Source of the DNA: Thiobacillus denitrificans ATCC 25259 | Lineage (GTDB): Bacteria; Pseudomonadota; Gammaproteobacteria; Burkholderiales; Thiobacillaceae | NCBI RefSeq assembly: GCF_000012745.1 | Contig: NC_007404.1 | Span: 744,001 to 808,000 of the forward strand | DNA length: 64,000 bases | Direction of reading: 5' to 3' | Shown here: positions 43,258 to 52,192 of the stretch, in pieces | Position numbering within the stretch: position 1 is the stretch's first letter | Layout of the letters: every line of letters begins with the position of its first letter | Position numbers and translations under genes: made by a program | Notes under the pieces: model-generated | Seen by the model: the letters and a program-made list of their open reading frames with translations, nothing else | The model's database searches: none | Told to the model about the DNA's origin: nothing

Positions 43258-44228
43258 CCTGGCACGTCCACGGCAGCTATCTCCATTACCTCACGCAGGT
43301 GCCGCACGATTTCTACGTGCTGTCGCGGCCCGAGCGGCCGCCAGGCTACGTCGGGCGCTTCGGCCATTTCCCGTGGGGCGACAACGTTCACGACATGCCG
43401 GTCGCCGCGGTCGCCGACGAGTCCTTCGACTGCATCCTGTTCCAGAACGCGCAGCACTACCGCGAGGACCAGCATGCGATCCTGAGCGCGGCGCAGCGGC
43501 GGGTGCCGCGCATTTTTCTCGAGCACGACCCGCCGCGGCAGTCGCCGACCGACACGCGGCACCCGGTCGACGATCCCGACACGCTGCTCGTGCACGTCAC
43601 CGCGTTCAATCGCCTGATGTGGGACAACGGCCGCACGCCGACCCGCGTCGTCGAGCACGGCGTGATCGCGCCCACCGGCGCGGCCTACGAGGGCTCGCTG
43701 TTGAAGGGCCTCGTCGTCGTCAACCACATCGCGCAACGCGGCCGCCGTCTCGGTCTCGACGTCTTCGAGGCGGCGCGCGCGCAGATTCCGCTCGATCTGG
43801 TCGGCATGGGGTCGGCCGAACTCGGCGGGCTCGGCGAGGTCCGCCACGACGCGCTGCCGGCCTTCGCCGCGCGCTACCGCTTTTTCTTCAATCCGATCCG
43901 CTACACGAGCCTCGGTCTCGCGGTCATCGAGGCGATGATGCTGGGCCTGCCGGTCGTCGCCCTGGCGACGACCGAAATGACGACCGTGATCGAGAACGGC
44001 GTTTCGGGCTACGTCGACACTGAGCCGCAACGTCTCGTCGAGCGCATGGAGACGCTGCTCGCCGAGCCCGAACTCGCGCGCCGTCTCGGCGAGAACGCGC
44101 GCCGCTACGCGCTCGAACGCTTCGGCATCGGACGTTTCGTCGACGACTGGTGCGACGTCCTCGGCACGGTCTGCGGCACGCCGCGGCTCGCGCCCGGACT
44201 TAGGCAGGGCGTCAAGGGGACTTGCTGA
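43236..44228 (+). CDS. Glycosyltransferase family 4
   Basis: A 330-aa glycosyltransferase. Unusual short N-terminal half (LTWHVHGSYLHYLTQVPHDF), then YRFFFNPIRYTSLGLAVIEA and MMLGLPVVALATTEM, the E-x7-E donor site of GT4. The start ATG lies 22 nt inside the upstream GT9 gene, and the 3' end overlaps the convergent DUF4142 gene by 17 nt. Last gene of the cluster. Confidence 0.87.
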   Translation: MRRLRILTWHVHGSYLHYLTQVPHDFYVLSRPERPPGYVGRFGHFPWGDNVHDMPVAAVADESFDCILFQNAQHYREDQHAILSAAQRRVPRIFLEHDPPRQSPTDTRHPVDDPDTLLVHVTAFNRLMWDNGRTPTRVVEHGVIAPTGAAYEGSLLKGLVVVNHIAQRGRRLGLDVFEAARAQIPLDLVGMGSAELGGLGEVRHDALPAFAARYRFFFNPIRYTSLGLAVIEAMMLGLPVVALATTEMTTVIENGVSGYVDTEPQRLVERMETLLAEPELARRLGENARRYALERFGIGRFVDDWCDVLGTVCGTPRLAPGLRQGVKGTC

Positions 44229-44781
44229 GCTTCTCGGCTTCCGCTTTCAGCAGAACCTCGACGTGCTGCAGGTGCTGCTGCAGCTTCGGGAGCGTCTCCG
44301 AAGCGAAGGTCCGCAGTTCCGGGTCCGATCCCGATTCGGCTTCGCGGCTGTACAACGCGATCGCCGCCTGATGGTCGTCGCGCGCGTGAGAGAGCAGGGC
44401 GCGGTCGAAGGCCTCGCCGGCGAGACTCTGCAGTTCGTCGAGCCTGCGGCGCGCCGCGTCGTTGGGCGCTTTCGGGATCGAAATGTTCTTCTGCGAGGCG
44501 ATCGCCGTGAGTTTTTCGTTGGCCCGGCTGTGGTCCTCGAGGATGACCTCGGCGAACTGGCGAACGCCGTCGGAGGCGGCGCGCTTCATCGCGATCTTGC
44601 CGACCTCGACTTCGGCGAGGCCCGCGGCGGCGGCGTCGACCGCGAACTGCACGTCGGCTTTGCTCGGCGCGGCGGGGCGCGTGGGGCCGGGCTCGACGGT
44701 GATCGCGGCCGATTGCGCGAAGCTCGGCTGGGCCACGGCCAGTGCCGCGAGCAGCAGGCTGGCCTGGAGGGGATGTCGCAT
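44212..44781 (-). CDS. DUF4142 secreted helical protein
   Basis: A 189-aa protein with a signal peptide (SLLLAALAVAQPSFAQS) and a four-helix bundle of ferritin-like type: VQFAVDAAAAGLAEVEVGKIA, VRQFAEVILEDHSRANEKL, ALLSHARDDHQAAIALYSRE, ELRTFASETLPKLQQHLQHV. Conserved His/Glu/Asp positions as in DUF4142, a family of periplasmic proteins of unclear role. Single-gene unit convergent with the glycan cluster. Confidence 0.85.
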   Translation of the reverse strand: MRHPLQASLLLAALAVAQPSFAQSAAITVEPGPTRPAAPSKADVQFAVDAAAAGLAEVEVGKIAMKRAASDGVRQFAEVILEDHSRANEKLTAIASQKNISIPKAPNDAARRRLDELQSLAGEAFDRALLSHARDDHQAAIALYSREAESGSDPELRTFASETLPKLQQHLQHVEVLLKAEAEKLSKSP

Positions 44782-44922
44782 CAATGGCTCCTTCGGAAGG
44801 TGGCAGGCCGGCGACGGGCGGCCCTTGCGCGGGCGCCCGGAACGCCGGGCGGTTTGGTCCCTGTTCCGCACCAGCAAGCGCCGTGCCTTGGCCAGATACC
44901 TGGGCCGGCGCTGCGCGGCAGC

Positions 44923-45993
44923 TCAGGCGCAGCGCGCCTCGTGCTGCGTTTCGAGAAAGCCGAGCAGCGCGGCCTCGTCGGCGTTCAGATGCTTGCGGCG
45001 CCGCGGACGGGCGAGGGCCGCGAGTTCGCCCGCGACGAAGGCCTCGACGATGGCCGGATGGACGTAACACTTCCTGCAGACCGCCGGCGTGTTGCCGAGC
45101 TGCGCGGCGACCTCGGCGATGACCCCGGAGACCCGGCGCTCGGCCTCGCCGCGGCTCTGCCAGGGCAGGCGACGGAATAGCGCGAGCGCGAGCGCGCTGC
45201 CGGCCCAGGTGCGGTAATCCTTGGCGGTGTAGTCGCCGCCGCCGTGTGCCCGGAGATAGGCGTTGACGTCGTTCGAAGTCACCGGCCGCGGGTGGCCGTC
45301 GGTGTCGAGATATTGAAAAAGCTGCTGCCCGGGCAGCTCCTGGCAACGCTTGAGGATGCGCGCGAGGCGGGGATGCTCGAGCGTGCGGCAATGTTTGATG
45401 CCGCTCTTGCCGGTGAAGCGAAACTGCACGGCGCTGCCGCGCACCGCGACGTGCCGGTTCTGCAGCGTGGTCAGCCCGAAGGACGCGTTCTCGCGCGCGT
45501 ATTGCGGGTTGCCGACCCGGATCAGCGTCTGTTCGAGCAGGGCGACGACGGTCGCCATGACCTTGTCGGCCGCCAGCCCCGGCGCGTCGAGATGGGCCGC
45601 GATCGCCGCGCGCAGCTTCGGCAGCGCGTGGCCGAAGCCGAGCATGCGGCAGTACTTGTCGGTGCCGCGCGCCGCGATCCACGCCGGATGGTAGCGGTAC
45701 TGCTTGCGTCCCCGCGCGTCGCGCCCGGTCGCCTGCAGGTGCCCGCGCGGATCGGCGCAGATCCAGACGTCGACGTAGGCCGGCGGGATCGCGAGCCGGG
45801 CGATGCGTGCGATTTCCTCGCGGTCCCGGATGCGCCGGCCGTCCGGGTCGAGGTAGACGAAGCGCGCGCCGCGGCGCACCCGCCGGATGCCCGGCGTGCC
45901 GGCGCCGATGTAGTTGAGGCCCTCGGGCGCACTCGCGCGCGGGTCGGACGGCGCGTTCCGCGGGGGCGTCGCGCGGGCGGGGTACGCGCTCAT
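44923..45993 (-). CDS. DNA topoisomerase IB (poxvirus type)
   Basis: A 356-aa bacterial type IB topoisomerase that relaxes supercoils by a 3'-phosphotyrosine nick. The N-terminal domain begins LNYIGAGTPGIRRVRRGARF; catalytic residues are in KQYRYHPAW, FTGKSGIKHCR, KDYRTWAGS and the active-site Tyr in CRKCYVHPAIVEAF. Complete length for the family. Such genes are patchily spread in bacteria and are often with DNA-repair genes; here it is alone. Confidence 0.92.
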   Translation of the reverse strand: MSAYPARATPPRNAPSDPRASAPEGLNYIGAGTPGIRRVRRGARFVYLDPDGRRIRDREEIARIARLAIPPAYVDVWICADPRGHLQATGRDARGRKQYRYHPAWIAARGTDKYCRMLGFGHALPKLRAAIAAHLDAPGLAADKVMATVVALLEQTLIRVGNPQYARENASFGLTTLQNRHVAVRGSAVQFRFTGKSGIKHCRTLEHPRLARILKRCQELPGQQLFQYLDTDGHPRPVTSNDVNAYLRAHGGGDYTAKDYRTWAGSALALALFRRLPWQSRGEAERRVSGVIAEVAAQLGNTPAVCRKCYVHPAIVEAFVAGELAALARPRRRKHLNADEAALLGFLETQHEARCA

Positions 45994-46287
45994 CGGCTGC
46001 CGCGCGGCGCCGGCGACAACGCGAGACGGGGCGGAGCGCGTCGTGCGCAGGGCGTCATGGCTTCTCCGATGCGGGACAGTTCAAGGATCGTGAGGCAAAC
46101 GGCGTGCCGCCCAGAATTCGCCGAGCCGGCGACACCGCGGCGTCGAGGTTTCGTCAATTGCAGGCCTGCGCGAGAACGCGGCCGGCGGAAAACCGGAAAT
46201 GGAACAGGGGCATGGCCGACGCGGACCGGACGAGAGCGTCTGGCATGGATGGTGCAGTGAACGGGTTCCGGAGGAGGATGCCCGTCG

Positions 46288-47802
46288 ATGACCGCTATCT
46301 TTGAAATGCTCGGCGCGATCACGCGCCGCAGAAAGGCCGAGGGTGGATCGCCGTTCGCGTCGCCGAAGGCGACCGAGCGGTGGCTCAAGCACCTGCACGC
46401 CGACTCGGACTACGACGCGCATCACCTGCTCGTCGAGGGGCTCGAGCGTTTCAACGCCGAGAACGCGGCGCCGTCGGTCGCGCGCCTCGATTCGCTGAGC
46501 CGGCTCGAAGACGCCGGCCTGCCGCTGCAGTCGCGCATCGTCGAGCAGTACGTGCGCAACCAGGCGACCTTCCGCCTGGCGCGCCAGGCCCTGTGGCGCG
46601 AGTCCTGGATGTTCTGGTCGCTGCTCGCCGAAGCCTGGCTCGGACTGCTCAAGGAAGCCTACCGGCGCGCGGCGAGCGAAGAACTCAAGGCGCAGCGTCC
46701 CGCCATCGCGGCACGGGCCCTGCGCTACGCCGGGCTGGTCATGCGCTGGGAATATCACCAGGCACGCACGCCGGCGGAATCGGCGTGGCGCCGCCTGCAC
46801 AAGATCTATCGCCTGGTCGAACGCGACGGCTACGCGCGGCACGTGCTGACGCTCGCGGGGCACGGCACGAGCTGCGTACGGGAATACACGCTCACGGTGC
46901 TGATGGGGCTGGTCAATCCGCTCGGCTACCGCGCGCAGGAGATCGAGGCGATCGCGCGCATTCTCGAGGCCTACCCGTCCTTGCCGCTTCCGAGCCCGGT
47001 CGCGATCGACGGCGTGCACACGCATCGCGTCGATCTTTCGCTCGGCGAAGGCGCGGCGGTTCTCGACAAGGACGGCGTGCCCGGCCGCCGCCTGCGCTAC
47101 TTCGCGCTCGCGCCGTTGGTCAGGCATCTGAAAGCCTTCGACGCCGGCTCGGGGCCGGAGGCCGACGGCATGCACGCGCTCACCTGCCAGGCGGCGAGCC
47201 TGATCGAGCGTGGCGGCGTCCGGCGCAGCCGCCAGCGTACCCAACGCTTCGGGCGCGTCTGGGTCGCCGCTGGGATGGAGCGGGTGCTGAGTGCGCTCGC
47301 GCACGCCGATCCCGCGCCGGCGCGCCCGGCGCTCGAGCCCTGGATGCTGCGCGACGAAAGCTGCGAGGGCATGGGCTTCGCGCTCGGCGAGCCGGCGGCG
47401 CTGCCGCACGGCCGCCTCGTCGCCGTGACCTGGGACCCCGGCGAAAACGTCTGGCAACTGCTGGCCGTCCGCTGGAGCCGAGACGAGGGCGGCCAGCACC
47501 TGATCGGCACCGAGCGGCTGTCGCGCCATCCCAAGCGGGTCCAGGTCTATTTCGAGGCGGACGTCGCCGACGTGCCGAGCGAACAGGTCTCGGCGGTATT
47601 CCTGCCGATGGCGCCGAGCGAAGGCGGCAGCAGCCATCTACTGCTTCCCCGCACACACTACCGGCTGGGCGCCGCGATGATGCTGCGTGAAGGCGAGGCC
47701 GTCTACCGCCTGCGCCTCGGCGAGGTGCAGGAAAGCCACGAGGACTGGCTGCGCGTCGGGATGGACGTCGTCGGCCGGGAGCAGCTCGCGGCCGCGGCCT
47801 GA
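46288..47802 (+). CDS. Hypothetical protein, 504 aa
   Basis: A complete, unrecognised gene with good codon use and a GGAGGAGG ribosome site. The N-terminal two-thirds is helical (ATERWLKHLHADSDYDAHHLL, VEQYVRNQATFRLARQALW), with a hydrophobic stretch around 180-205. The last 130 residues (VAVTWDPGENVWQLLAVRW, HPKRVQVYFEADV, HLLLPRTHYRLGAAMML) look like a small beta barrel, perhaps PilZ-like, but the RxxxR...D/NxSxxG motif is not evident. Cytosolic. Convergent to nothing; the Nudix gene follows on the opposite strand after 9 nt. Confidence 0.8.
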   Translation: MTAIFEMLGAITRRRKAEGGSPFASPKATERWLKHLHADSDYDAHHLLVEGLERFNAENAAPSVARLDSLSRLEDAGLPLQSRIVEQYVRNQATFRLARQALWRESWMFWSLLAEAWLGLLKEAYRRAASEELKAQRPAIAARALRYAGLVMRWEYHQARTPAESAWRRLHKIYRLVERDGYARHVLTLAGHGTSCVREYTLTVLMGLVNPLGYRAQEIEAIARILEAYPSLPLPSPVAIDGVHTHRVDLSLGEGAAVLDKDGVPGRRLRYFALAPLVRHLKAFDAGSGPEADGMHALTCQAASLIERGGVRRSRQRTQRFGRVWVAAGMERVLSALAHADPAPARPALEPWMLRDESCEGMGFALGEPAALPHGRLVAVTWDPGENVWQLLAVRWSRDEGGQHLIGTERLSRHPKRVQVYFEADVADVPSEQVSAVFLPMAPSEGGSSHLLLPRTHYRLGAAMMLREGEAVYRLRLGEVQESHEDWLRVGMDVVGREQLAAAA

Positions 47803-47811
47803 AACCGCGGG

Positions 47812-48345
47812 TCAGCGGGTGCGGATGTCGCCGAAGTGGAAGTCGAAGGCGCCGGCCTTGCGGTCTTTGAAATACTGCTCGAGCGTCGCCTGCACGGTGC
47901 GGAAGGCGATCTGGTCCCACGGGATTTCGTCTTCGCCGAACAGCCGTGCCTCGAGCGACTCGACGCCCGGCTGGAAGTCGAGGTCGAGCAGACGCGCGCG
48001 GAACATGAAATACACCTGATTGATGTGCGGCAGGTTGTACAGGGTATAGAGACCGCCCATCTCGATGCGTGCGCCGGCCTCTTCCCAGGTTTCGCGCGCC
48101 GCGCCTTCGAGCGTCGTTTCGCCGTTTTCCATGAAGCCGGCCGGTAGCGTCCAAAGGCCGTAGCGTGGTTCGATCGCGCGGCGGCACAGCAGGATCTTGT
48201 CTTCCCACTCGGGGATGCAGCCGACGACCATCTTCGGGTTCTGGTAGTGGACCGTGCCGCAGCCGGCGCAAACGTGGCGGGGCAGGGTGTCGCCCTCGGG
48301 TACGCGAAGCACGACGGCGCTGCCACATTCACTGCAAAAATTCAT
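47812..48345 (-). CDS. Nudix hydrolase with N-terminal zinc ribbon
   Basis: A 177-aa protein. Cys4, Cys7, Cys26 and Cys29 form a zinc ribbon (CSEC...CAGC), and the Nudix box is GFMENGETTLEGAARETWEE then AGA (G-X5-E-X7-RE-UXEE-XGU). This is the NudC-like/ADP-ribose pyrophosphatase layout; substrates are likely nucleoside diphosphate derivatives. The start at 48345 puts the first zinc Cys at position 4; an upstream frame extension is not convincing. Confidence 0.9.
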   Translation of the reverse strand: MNFCSECGSAVVLRVPEGDTLPRHVCAGCGTVHYQNPKMVVGCIPEWEDKILLCRRAIEPRYGLWTLPAGFMENGETTLEGAARETWEEAGARIEMGGLYTLYNLPHINQVYFMFRARLLDLDFQPGVESLEARLFGEDEIPWDQIAFRTVQATLEQYFKDRKAGAFDFHFGDIRTR

Positions 48346-48555
48346 GCTGCATTCACTCCAGACCGGTCCCGCACGGTAACAAAATTCCCCGGCCCCGGGC
48401 AAGCCGAGGCGTGGACGCGGCGGAGCATCCGGCGCCCCCCCGCCGCTGGGGGAAGCCCGCGCCGCGCCGCGCGCGGCAAGACCCTGCGCCGCGCGGGTGG
48501 AAGGCGAACCCCTCAGCGATTATCATTCAAGGCCCTACCGCTGCCTTGACCGATC

Positions 48556-49599
48556 ATGCGTCCCGCCCACATCGAAACCATCCTCGACCGCGAATTCGAA
48601 AGCGCCGCCGACGGCCACCACACGCCCGTCATGCTGTGGGGGCCCCCGGGGGTGGGCAAGTCGCAGATCGTCGCCAAGATCGCGCAGCAGCACGGCGTGC
48701 CGCTCATCGACATCCGCCTGAGCCAGATGGAGCCGACCGACCTGCGCGGCATCCCCTTCCGCAGCGGCGATCTCGTCGAGTGGTCGATCCCGGCCGTGCT
48801 GCCGGACGCCGGGCGGCATGGCCCTTCTGGCATCCTCTTCCTCGACGAGATCACCTCGGCGCCGCCGACCGTCTCGGCCGCGGCCTACCAGCTGATCCTC
48901 GACCGTCGCCTCGGCGAATACAAAGTGCCGGAAGGCTGGGTCATCTTCGCCGCCGGCAACCGCCAGGGCGACCGCGGCGTGACCTACGCGATGCCGGCGC
49001 CGCTCGCCAACCGCTTCACGCACTACGAGGTCGAGGCCTACCTCGACGACTGGATCGACTGGGCGCACAACGAGAGCGTCGATCCGCGCGTCATCGCCTT
49101 CCTGCGCTTTCGCCCCGATCTGCTGTTCAGCTTCAATCCGGCGCACACGCCGATCGCCTTCCCGAGCCCGCGCTCGTGGGAGTACGCCCACCGCGCGCTG
49201 CAGAAGTTCGACCGCACCGAACTGCTCGCCGACGCGCTGACCGCCTGCGTCGGCCAGTCGGCGGGGCTGGAATTGAAGACCTTCGTCGACAACATGGCGC
49301 AGATGCCCGACATCGACGCGATCATCGCCGGCGAAGCGTCCGACGTGCCCGAGGGCATCGACCTGCAATACGGCGTCGCCGCGGCCCTGGTAAGGAAAGC
49401 GCTGCAGGCCGCCGACGCCGGCAACGCCGCGACGGTATACGGCAATATCCTCAAATACGCGCAGCGCTTCCCGCAGCGCGAGATGGGCGTGATGCTCGTC
49501 TCCGACCTCCACCGCGCGGTCGGGCGGCCGCTCTTCGCGGTGCCGGCCTTCGCCGAGTGGGCCAACAGCATCACCGACCTCGTCCTGTACGAACATTGA
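48556..49599 (+). CDS. MoxR-type AAA+ ATPase
   Basis: A 347-aa AAA+ protein with Walker A GPPGVGKS (29-36), Walker B ILFLDEITSA, sensor 1 IFAAGNRQGD and a C-terminal lid. MoxR ATPases work with von Willebrand A (VWA) proteins as chaperones that activate enzymes or insert metals. The VWA partner gene starts 6 nt downstream. A short gap with no clear promoter separates it from the divergent Nudix gene. Confidence 0.92.
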   Translation: MRPAHIETILDREFESAADGHHTPVMLWGPPGVGKSQIVAKIAQQHGVPLIDIRLSQMEPTDLRGIPFRSGDLVEWSIPAVLPDAGRHGPSGILFLDEITSAPPTVSAAAYQLILDRRLGEYKVPEGWVIFAAGNRQGDRGVTYAMPAPLANRFTHYEVEAYLDDWIDWAHNESVDPRVIAFLRFRPDLLFSFNPAHTPIAFPSPRSWEYAHRALQKFDRTELLADALTACVGQSAGLELKTFVDNMAQMPDIDAIIAGEASDVPEGIDLQYGVAAALVRKALQAADAGNAATVYGNILKYAQRFPQREMGVMLVSDLHRAVGRPLFAVPAFAEWANSITDLVLYEH

Positions 49600-49605
49600 T
49601 CCGCC

Positions 49606-50862
49606 ATGGCTGACGCCGACGACGCCGCGCTCGCGCCGATCCTGACCAAGCTCGCCGCGGCGCGCACGCGGCTCATCATGGAGCGGCCCTTCCTCGGCGC
49701 GCTCGTCATGCATCTGCCGCTCAAGGTCGGCGGCGAGTGGTGCACGACGACCGGCACCGACGCGCAGGCGTTCTACTTCAACCCGAAGTTCATCGACAAC
49801 CTCAACCTCGCGCAGACGCAATTCGTGCTTGCGCACGAGGCGATGCACTGCGCGATGGGCCATACCCATCGCCGCCAGCACCGCGTCAAGCGGCGCTGGG
49901 ACGTCGCCTGCGACCACGCCGTCAACCTGATCCTGATCGAGGAGGGGCTCAAGCCGCCGCTGCACGGCATCCTCGCCGACCAGAACTTCATGACGCTGTC
50001 GGCCGAGGAAATCTATCCGCTGATCCCCGAGGACACGCCCGAGGAATCCTTCGACCAGCACATCTTCGACGACGACAACGAAGCCGGGGCGAGTCCCGAC
50101 GACAGCCAGCGCCAGGACAACCCCGACGCCGGCGATGCGGGCGGGCAGGGCAAGGAGGGCCAGAGCGAGGCGGAGCAGACGCAGGGCAGCGGCAGCCAGC
50201 CGTCGCAAAAGCCGAACGAGCTTTCGCCGTCCGAGCGCGAGGAGCTCGCCGAGCAATGGAAGAACCGCCTCGCCGCGGCCGCGCAGGCGGCGCGCCAGGC
50301 CGGCAAGCTGTCGCAGTCGATGATGCGCTGGGTCGACGGCATGCTCGCCCCCAACCTGCCGTGGCGGGCACTGCTCGCGCGCTTCTTCGCGGTCAACCAG
50401 CGCGACGATTACTCCTGGCGCCGGCCCTCGCGCCGCGAAGGCGACGCGCTGCTGCCGCGTCTGTCGAGCGAGGGGCTCGACGTCGTCGCGGCGATCGACA
50501 CGAGCGGCTCGATCAGCGACGAGGAGCTGCGCGAGTTCGTCAGCGAGCTCGACGCGCTCAAAGGCCAGGTGCGCGCCAAGGTCACGCTGCTCGCCTGTGA
50601 CAACCACGTCGCCGACGCGGCACCCTGGGAGTTCGAGCCCTGGGATACGATGCAGCTGCCGGTCGAGATCGCGGGCGGCGGCGGCACCGACTTCCGGCCG
50701 GTCTTCGACTGGGTCGAGAACGAAAACCGCAACCCCGCCATGCTCGTGTATTTCACCGACGCCGAGGGCGACTTCCCCGCGCTGCCGCCGAACTACCCCG
50801 TGATCTGGCTCGTCAAGGGCAAAGGCGCCGTGCCCTGGGGCGAGCGGGTGCAACTGAACTGA
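49606..50862 (+). CDS. VWA-like metallopeptidase domain protein (MoxR partner)
   Basis: A 418-aa protein of the DUF2201 type. The N-terminal half has a zinc protease-like HEAMH (77-81) followed by GHTHRR and DVACDHAVN; an acidic/Gln-rich linker (about 145-205) leads to a VWA domain with the MIDAS start VVAAIDTSGSISDEE and GGGGTDFRPVF. Paired with MoxR ATPase upstream. In other bacteria such pairs aid assembly of protein complexes; the target here is not known. Confidence 0.88.
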   Translation: MADADDAALAPILTKLAAARTRLIMERPFLGALVMHLPLKVGGEWCTTTGTDAQAFYFNPKFIDNLNLAQTQFVLAHEAMHCAMGHTHRRQHRVKRRWDVACDHAVNLILIEEGLKPPLHGILADQNFMTLSAEEIYPLIPEDTPEESFDQHIFDDDNEAGASPDDSQRQDNPDAGDAGGQGKEGQSEAEQTQGSGSQPSQKPNELSPSEREELAEQWKNRLAAAAQAARQAGKLSQSMMRWVDGMLAPNLPWRALLARFFAVNQRDDYSWRRPSRREGDALLPRLSSEGLDVVAAIDTSGSISDEELREFVSELDALKGQVRAKVTLLACDNHVADAAPWEFEPWDTMQLPVEIAGGGGTDFRPVFDWVENENRNPAMLVYFTDAEGDFPALPPNYPVIWLVKGKGAVPWGERVQLN

Positions 50863-50864
50863 GC

Positions 50865-51758
50865 ATGACGACCGATCCCGACCCACGCCCCGACACGCCC
50901 GCCGCGCAGCCCAATCGCGTGCGCAGCTTCCTGTTCGAGCAGCTCGACATCCGCGGCGCCTGGGTTCAACTGGGCCCCGCGTGGCGCGGAATGACGGCCG
51001 GGCGCGGCTACCCCGCGCCGGTGACCGAACTGCTCGGCCAGCTCGCCGCCGTGACCACGCTCATCAGCGCGAACCTCAAGCAGCCGGGCCGCCTGACCTT
51101 CCAGCTGCGCGGCGCGGGGGCGGTGTCGCTGCTGATCATGGACTGCGACGAACAGCTGCGGCTGCGTGGCATGGCGCGCAGCCCGACGGAACTCGAAGCC
51201 GGCAGCCTGCAGGCCTTGCTCGGCGAGGGCGCGCTGACGCTGACGCTTGACACGGCCGAGATGCGCGAGCCGTATCAGAGCCACGTGCCGCTCGAAGGCG
51301 ACACCGTCGCGGCCGTGTTCGAGCATTACCTGATGCAGTCCGAGCAGCTGCCGACGCGGCTCTGGCTGGCAGCGGACGGCGATGCTGCCGCCGGGCTTTT
51401 CCTGCAGGCGCTGCCCGGCGCGGCTCTGCGCGACAGCGACGGCTGGAACCGCGTGCAGATCCTCGCCGACACCGTGCGCGCCGACGAGTTACTGTCGCTC
51501 GGCGCGATCAAGCTGATCGAGCGCCTGTTCCCGGAGGAGGACGTGCGCGTCTACGATCCGCGCAGCGTCAGCTACCACTGCCCCTACGACCCCGACAAGA
51601 TCCACGCGATGCTCAAAGGCCTCGGCCAGGCCGAGTGCGAGGCGATCGTCGCCGAGCACGGCGAAATCCGCGTCCACGACGACATCTGCAACCACGAATA
51701 CGTGCTCGACGCGGCGGCCGTCGCGGCACTCTTTTCCGCGCCGCATCAGGGGGAGTGA
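50865..51758 (+). CDS. hslO: Hsp33-family chaperone with incomplete redox zinc site
   Basis: A 297-aa Hsp33. The body matches the family (SFLFEQLDIRGAWVQL, LTFQLRGAGAVSLLIMDCDE, YLMQSEQLPTRLWLA). At the C-terminus the E. coli CXC-X~30-CXXC zinc site appears as HCPYD (Cys239) and HDDICNHEY (Cys275): the second Cys of the first pair is Tyr and the first Cys of the second pair is Asp. Only two of four ligands remain, so the classic oxidation switch should be lost or different. It follows the VWA gene by 2 nt. Confidence 0.88.
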   Translation: MTTDPDPRPDTPAAQPNRVRSFLFEQLDIRGAWVQLGPAWRGMTAGRGYPAPVTELLGQLAAVTTLISANLKQPGRLTFQLRGAGAVSLLIMDCDEQLRLRGMARSPTELEAGSLQALLGEGALTLTLDTAEMREPYQSHVPLEGDTVAAVFEHYLMQSEQLPTRLWLAADGDAAAGLFLQALPGAALRDSDGWNRVQILADTVRADELLSLGAIKLIERLFPEEDVRVYDPRSVSYHCPYDPDKIHAMLKGLGQAECEAIVAEHGEIRVHDDICNHEYVLDAAAVAALFSAPHQGE

Positions 51759-51760
51759 TC

Positions 51761-52042
51761 ATGCGCACGACATGGATGGTGTGGGGGCTGCTCGCGCTGG
51801 CGCCCGCCGCGGCCGCCGCCGACGGCCGCTATCAGGCCTTGCCGCTGGCCGGCGCCGAGGGCGGCAGCGGCGGCGGGCGCGCGTTCATTCTCGACACCCG
51901 CGAGGGGCACGTGTGGGTCTGGAGCGAGAACGAACTCATGGCGACGCCGGGCGGCGGCCGCCGCTATGGCCCCGGCTTCATCTATCAGGGCAGGCTGCGG
52001 CCGGGCGACGCGCCCGGCGAGACGATCGACCCGCGCAGATGA
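51761..52042 (+). CDS. Small secreted hypothetical protein
   Basis: A 93-aa protein with a signal peptide (MVWGLLALAPAAAAADG) and a mature part with GRAFILDTREGHVWVWSENE then GFIYQGRLRPGD, a short beta-rich domain. Not recognised. It lies 2 nt after the Hsp33 gene with a GGGGGA ribosome site, and an intrinsic terminator follows 28 nt after the stop. Confidence 0.7.
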   Translation: MRTTWMVWGLLALAPAAAAADGRYQALPLAGAEGGSGGGRAFILDTREGHVWVWSENELMATPGGGRRYGPGFIYQGRLRPGDAPGETIDPRR

Positions 52043-52070
52043 CCGCCGCCGGCCGGTCCCGGTTCTGCCC

Positions 52071-52096
52071 GCCGCGCCTGCACGCGGCTTTTTTTT
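52071..52096 (+). terminator. Rho-independent terminator
   Basis: GCCGCG-CCTGCA-CGCGGC followed by eight T residues. It closes the MoxR-VWA-Hsp33 run and separates it from the MSHA operon. Confidence 0.92.
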
Positions 52097-52192
52097 CGCC
52101 GCGCGACCCGGCAGCCGGCCTGCGCGGCTCAAGGCGGCGCCCTCCGAAGCCGATACCAGCTCATCCCTCATAGCCAAAACAAACCCAGAACC

